Notes under the pieces: model-generated
Told to the model about the DNA's origin: nothing
Database searches by the model: none
What the model saw: only the letters and a program-made list of their open reading frames with translations
Shown: one piece after another, positions 61,747 to 64,000 of the stretch
How the letters are laid out: every line of letters starts with the position of its first letter
How positions within the stretch are numbered: the first letter of the stretch is position 1
Program-made: the position numbers and the translations under genes
DNA from: AP-15 sp963796155
GTDB taxonomy: Bacteria > Pseudomonadota > Alphaproteobacteria > ATCC43930 > CGMCC-115725
Assembly: GCA_963796155.1 (NCBI GenBank)
Contig: CAWCKT010000001.1
Location: 62,001 to 126,000 of the forward strand
DNA length: 64,000 nt
Direction of reading: 5' to 3'

Positions 61747-61899
61747 ATCGCCTACTCCTCGGAAATCTACATGGTCTTCGCGGTACCGTGGCCCGCTTGC
61801 CACGTCCGGTATCAGTTCAACCTTTCAGGGATATCCGGCGCCGCCGCGCATTCGAGCAAAGAGACACGATTTGTGCTATTATGCTTGCCGTTGCCGACG

Positions 61900-61923
61900 A
61901 CCGATGGACCGATGGACCGATGG
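61900..61923 (+). repeat. Three exact 8-bp tandem repeats at the antitoxin start
   Basis: ACCGATGG occurs three times in a row. Each unit holds an ATG, in three different frames; the third is the start codon assigned to the nucleotidyltransferase gene. Gain or loss of one unit would shift any frame entering from the upstream ATG at 61881. Confidence 0.8.
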
Positions 61924-62213
61924 AACGTAGCGAAGCTATCGCCAAGCTCAAGCAGCATGAAGCTGAGTTGAAGCGGCTTGGCGTCGAGCACCTCTATCTG
62001 TTCGGCTCGACCGCGCGGGGCGAGGCATCTGAGGATTCCGATGTTGATCTGTTCTTTGATCATCCCGAAGGGTCCCTCGGGCTTTTCGCGTTGATGGATG
62101 TGAAGGAGGCCGCCGCTCGAATCCTTGGGCGCAAAACCGATATCATGACGCGGCGCAGCTTGCATCCGGTTCTACGGGAGCGGATCGAGGACTCGGCGCT
62201 GCAAGTGTTTTAA
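61920..62213 (+). CDS. MNT-type nucleotidyltransferase, MntA-like antitoxin
   Basis: A 97-residue minimal nucleotidyltransferase with the polymerase-beta core LYLFGSTARGEASEDSDVDL (GSxxxGxxxxxSDxDL, metal Asp pair in SDVDLFF) and KTDIMTRRSLHPVLRERIE. In MntA-HepT modules such proteins AMPylate the HEPN toxin to neutralise it. An alternative in-frame start at 61881 would add 13 residues read through the 8-bp repeats. The partner gene starts five bases after the stop. Confidence 0.88.
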   Translation: MERSEAIAKLKQHEAELKRLGVEHLYLFGSTARGEASEDSDVDLFFDHPEGSLGLFALMDVKEAAARILGRKTDIMTRRSLHPVLRERIEDSALQVF

Positions 62214-62217
62214 TTTA

Positions 62218-62502
62218 ATGGCTATCTCGTCACCAATCGCACGCCTCACGGACATCATCGAGGCCGTTGAGCTTATCCGCAGCGAGATGGCAGGCATGAC
62301 GCTCCAGACCTTGGAACCTGACAAACGCAAGCGTTGGCTGGTCGAGCGCGGTATCGAAATCGTCTCCGAGGCCAGCCGGCGTGGATCCAGTACCGCAGCA
62401 AAGGGTCAGCGACCCGGCCCCGAGAACAACGGATGGGTCGGCCGCGCGGCCGGTGGACGCGGCGTCGGCGGCATAACCTCGAGCACGGAAGGCGGAGTAT
62501 AA
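62218..62502 (+). pseudogene. Truncated HEPN (HepT-like) toxin
   Basis: The first 47 residues (ARLTDIIEAVELIRSEMAGM, RWLVERGIEIVSEASRR) match the N-terminal half of HepT/DUF86 proteins. From about 62360 the frame changes to an unrelated Gly/Arg-rich tail that overlaps the end of the convergent SMP-30 gene. The C-terminal half with the catalytic RxxxxxH ribonuclease motif is missing, so the product cannot act as the RNase. Confidence 0.75.
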
Positions 62503-63605
62503 TCGCCGCTCTCGGCGGGGTTGCCGAGACCGCAGATCTCCACGACGTTCCGCAGGGTCTCCTTGGCCTTGCCTTGCTGCAGCTTGAAGAAGCCGAGCTC
62601 TGTGTTGTAGAGGCAGCCGTTGAGGAAGACGAGGCTCGTGGCGTTGTCCAAGGGATCGCCGAATTGCCCGCGCGAGGCGACCAATAGACGCCGCTTGCCG
62701 TCCGGCGAGAACGCCCAAATGTCGTTGTTGCAGGTGTCGGCGAAATAGATGGTCCCGTCGGGGCCAACCTCCACACCGTCGTTGCAGCCGAGACCGGCGG
62801 CGAAGAGGTCTGCTTTCCCGGCCGAGCCGTCCGGTTGGATCGGGAGGCGAACCAGCAGCCCGCTTCCCGTGAAACTACCTGGGCCGCCATCGGTGCCAGC
62901 GTAAAGGTAGCGACCGTCCGGGCTGAGCGCGATGTCGTTGACCCCGAGGTAGCCGACCGGTTGACCGTCTCTTGAGTTCCATGTGCCACTCTGCTCCGTC
63001 CAGCCGAGCAATGGATCATCCGACCAGACGCCGCCCCGGCCAGCGCGGTCGAACTTCCAGATCAGCCCGAGCTCGATGTCGGAAACGTAGACGCTGCCGT
63101 GCTGGTCGACCGCCATGTCGTCGGGGAAGCAAAGTGCAATGCCCATCCCGCGGGTGACGAACGGCGTGACCGCCCCGGTCTGCGGGTTGACCCGATAGAC
63201 CCCGGTGGCCGCATCGGTCGGGTCGCGACAGTCCGGGTGTTCCGCTGTGAAGAGGTCCACCTTCGTCGCGCGTTTGAATGCGGCGAGGATCGTGCCGTCG
63301 GCGGGATCCCGTTCGAGTCCGATGAGGTCACCCTTGAGCCCGCCGCCGGGCACGTCGGCGACCTTCTTCTTCTCGCCCGTCGCCGGATTGACCTGCCAGA
63401 TCTCATCGAGGAGGAAGAGCGAGACATAGAGACCGCCGTGACCGTCCGTGGTGATACCCTCGGGCACCCCAGGGACGTCATTGACGATGTCAAATGTGGC
63501 AACGGTCCGGGTTCTGTGAGCAGGCGCGCCCTGTGCCGGCGCCTCGCCAGGTGTCAGGAGCGTGGCCAAGACGAGCACGCCGAGGACCGTTGCGAACCGA
63601 TTCAT
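62406..63605 (-). CDS. Exported SMP-30/gluconolactonase-like beta-propeller
   Basis: A 399-residue protein with a signal peptide (FATVLGVLVLATLLTPGEAP then AQG) and a propeller: PGVPEGITTDGHGGLYVSLF, FPDDMAVDQHGSVYVSDIEL, GVNDIALSPDGRYLYAGTDG and CNDGVEVGPDGTIYFADTCN. Asp and Asn residues at the expected metal positions are present. Probably a periplasmic lactonase-type or binding protein; substrate unknown. It overlaps the amidohydrolase stop by four bases, so the two form an operon. Confidence 0.85.
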   Translation of the reverse strand: MNRFATVLGVLVLATLLTPGEAPAQGAPAHRTRTVATFDIVNDVPGVPEGITTDGHGGLYVSLFLLDEIWQVNPATGEKKKVADVPGGGLKGDLIGLERDPADGTILAAFKRATKVDLFTAEHPDCRDPTDAATGVYRVNPQTGAVTPFVTRGMGIALCFPDDMAVDQHGSVYVSDIELGLIWKFDRAGRGGVWSDDPLLGWTEQSGTWNSRDGQPVGYLGVNDIALSPDGRYLYAGTDGGPGSFTGSGLLVRLPIQPDGSAGKADLFAAGLGCNDGVEVGPDGTIYFADTCNNDIWAFSPDGKRRLLVASRGQFGDPLDNATSLVFLNGCLYNTELGFFKLQQGKAKETLRNVVEICGLGNPAESGDYTPPSVLEVMPPTPRPPAARPTHPLFSGPGR

Positions 63606-64000
63606 GGCTCTGTCCCCCCTGAGGCGCCCTCGGGAAATATTCCCGGCCGGTAGAATTTCGTCGCCGTGCCGGCGAAGAGCGCCGCTTTCTCGGCGGCGGA
63701 ATAGCCGGCGGCGATGCGCTTGAAGGCGTTCCACAGCGCGTGATAGCTGCAGCTGCCCTTGTCGACCGGGAAGTTGCTCTCGAACATCGCGCGCTCAGGG
63801 CCGAAGGCGGCGATGCAGGTCTCGATATAGGGTCGCCACGTCGCGGCCAATTCTTCCGAGCTCGGCGGCAGTTCGCCGGTGTGCACGGTGAACCCGAACA
63901 TCCGCATACCGAGCCCGCCAAGCTTAACATGCACGTTGGGGCAGGCGGCGAGTTCGCGGATCCGGCTGCCCCATTCGGCGAAGACCTCGTCGCGCTTGCC
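63602..64000 (-). CDS. Amidohydrolase family protein, C-terminal part (cut by window edge)
   Basis: The last 132 residues of a minus-strand gene entering from the right edge. PNVHVKLGGLGMRMFGF, FGPERAMFESNFPVDKGSCS and LFAGTATKFYRPG are typical of the TIM-barrel amidohydrolase-2 family (2-pyrone-4,6-dicarboxylate or fuconolactone hydrolase like), where ESNFPVD carries a catalytic Asp. Paired with the SMP-30-like gene downstream (ATGA overlap), which suggests a lactone or sugar-acid pathway. Confidence 0.82.
   Translation of the reverse strand, partial: GKRDEVFAEWGSRIRELAACPNVHVKLGGLGMRMFGFTVHTGELPPSSEELAATWRPYIETCIAAFGPERAMFESNFPVDKGSCSYHALWNAFKRIAAGYSAAEKAALFAGTATKFYRPGIFPEGASGGTEP

Overview
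The window looks like a chromosomal segment of a high-GC alphaproteobacterium. The evidence is a complete division and cell-wall (dcw) cluster with lpxC and bamD downstream, a meso-DAP-type MurE, a suhB/mmgR (alpha-r8) type small RNA, NnrU, DUF167 and YggT neighbours, and alphaproteobacterial-type short dispersed palindromes. The species cannot be named from sequence alone.

Left part (1-19.5 kb): conserved small genes (alpha/beta hydrolase, NnrU, DUF167, YggT), tRNA-Ala(CGC) and a glutathione transferase. Next is a tightly packed minus-strand operon that reads DUF1445, DUF4392 (D-glutamate cyclase type), MurL (UDP-MurNAc-L-Ala-L-Glu epimerase), MurD2-type ligase. After it come an SMR pump, glucokinase, an mmgR-like sRNA convergent with phhA, N-formylglutamate amidohydrolase, a glycine-zipper lipoprotein, an SDR lacking the usual Tyr/Lys, feoAB, a frameshifted PEP-CTERM protein, a plant-type ketol-acid reductoisomerase, a luciferase-like monooxygenase remnant, an NHL-repeat protein and rnpB.

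Core part (19.7-39.7 kb): RHH regulator, mraZ with four 10-bp-phased promoter repeats, then rsmH, ftsL, ftsI, murE, murF, mraY, [no murD], ftsW, murG, murC, murB, ddl, ftsQ, ftsA, ftsZ, lpxC, bamD. Most genes overlap by 1-14 bases. murD is absent from its usual place between mraY and ftsW; the only MurD in the window is the one paired with MurL near 3-4 kb. Together these suggest that the strain puts L-Glu into the precursor and epimerises it there, and can dispose of D-Glu released from wall turnover through the D-glutamate cyclase pair. This is the most interesting system in the window.

Right part (39.8-64 kb): an exported NEW3-domain protein with an ABC-2 exporter and an arylsulfotransferase-like protein, then a VOC protein, then an accessory and decaying zone. 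That zone holds a zinc-ribbon relic, hicBA, a SAM-adenylate cyclase-ATPase-TPR gene with a 1.89-kb internal tandem duplication and several frameshifts, a broken hicA with an intact hicB, an enoyl-CoA hydratase next to a frameshifted class III aminotransferase, a GIY-YIG protein, and a 1019-residue protein joining two phospholipase-D-like domains to an HExxH metallopeptidase-like domain. The end carries a frameshifted jelly-roll protein, an acyl-CoA dehydrogenase-like flavoprotein, a Gfo/Idh/MocA oxidoreductase, an MNT antitoxin with a truncated HEPN partner, an exported SMP-30-like propeller and an amidohydrolase cut by the window edge. Frameshifts are concentrated in this accessory zone, while the dcw cluster reads cleanly throughout.
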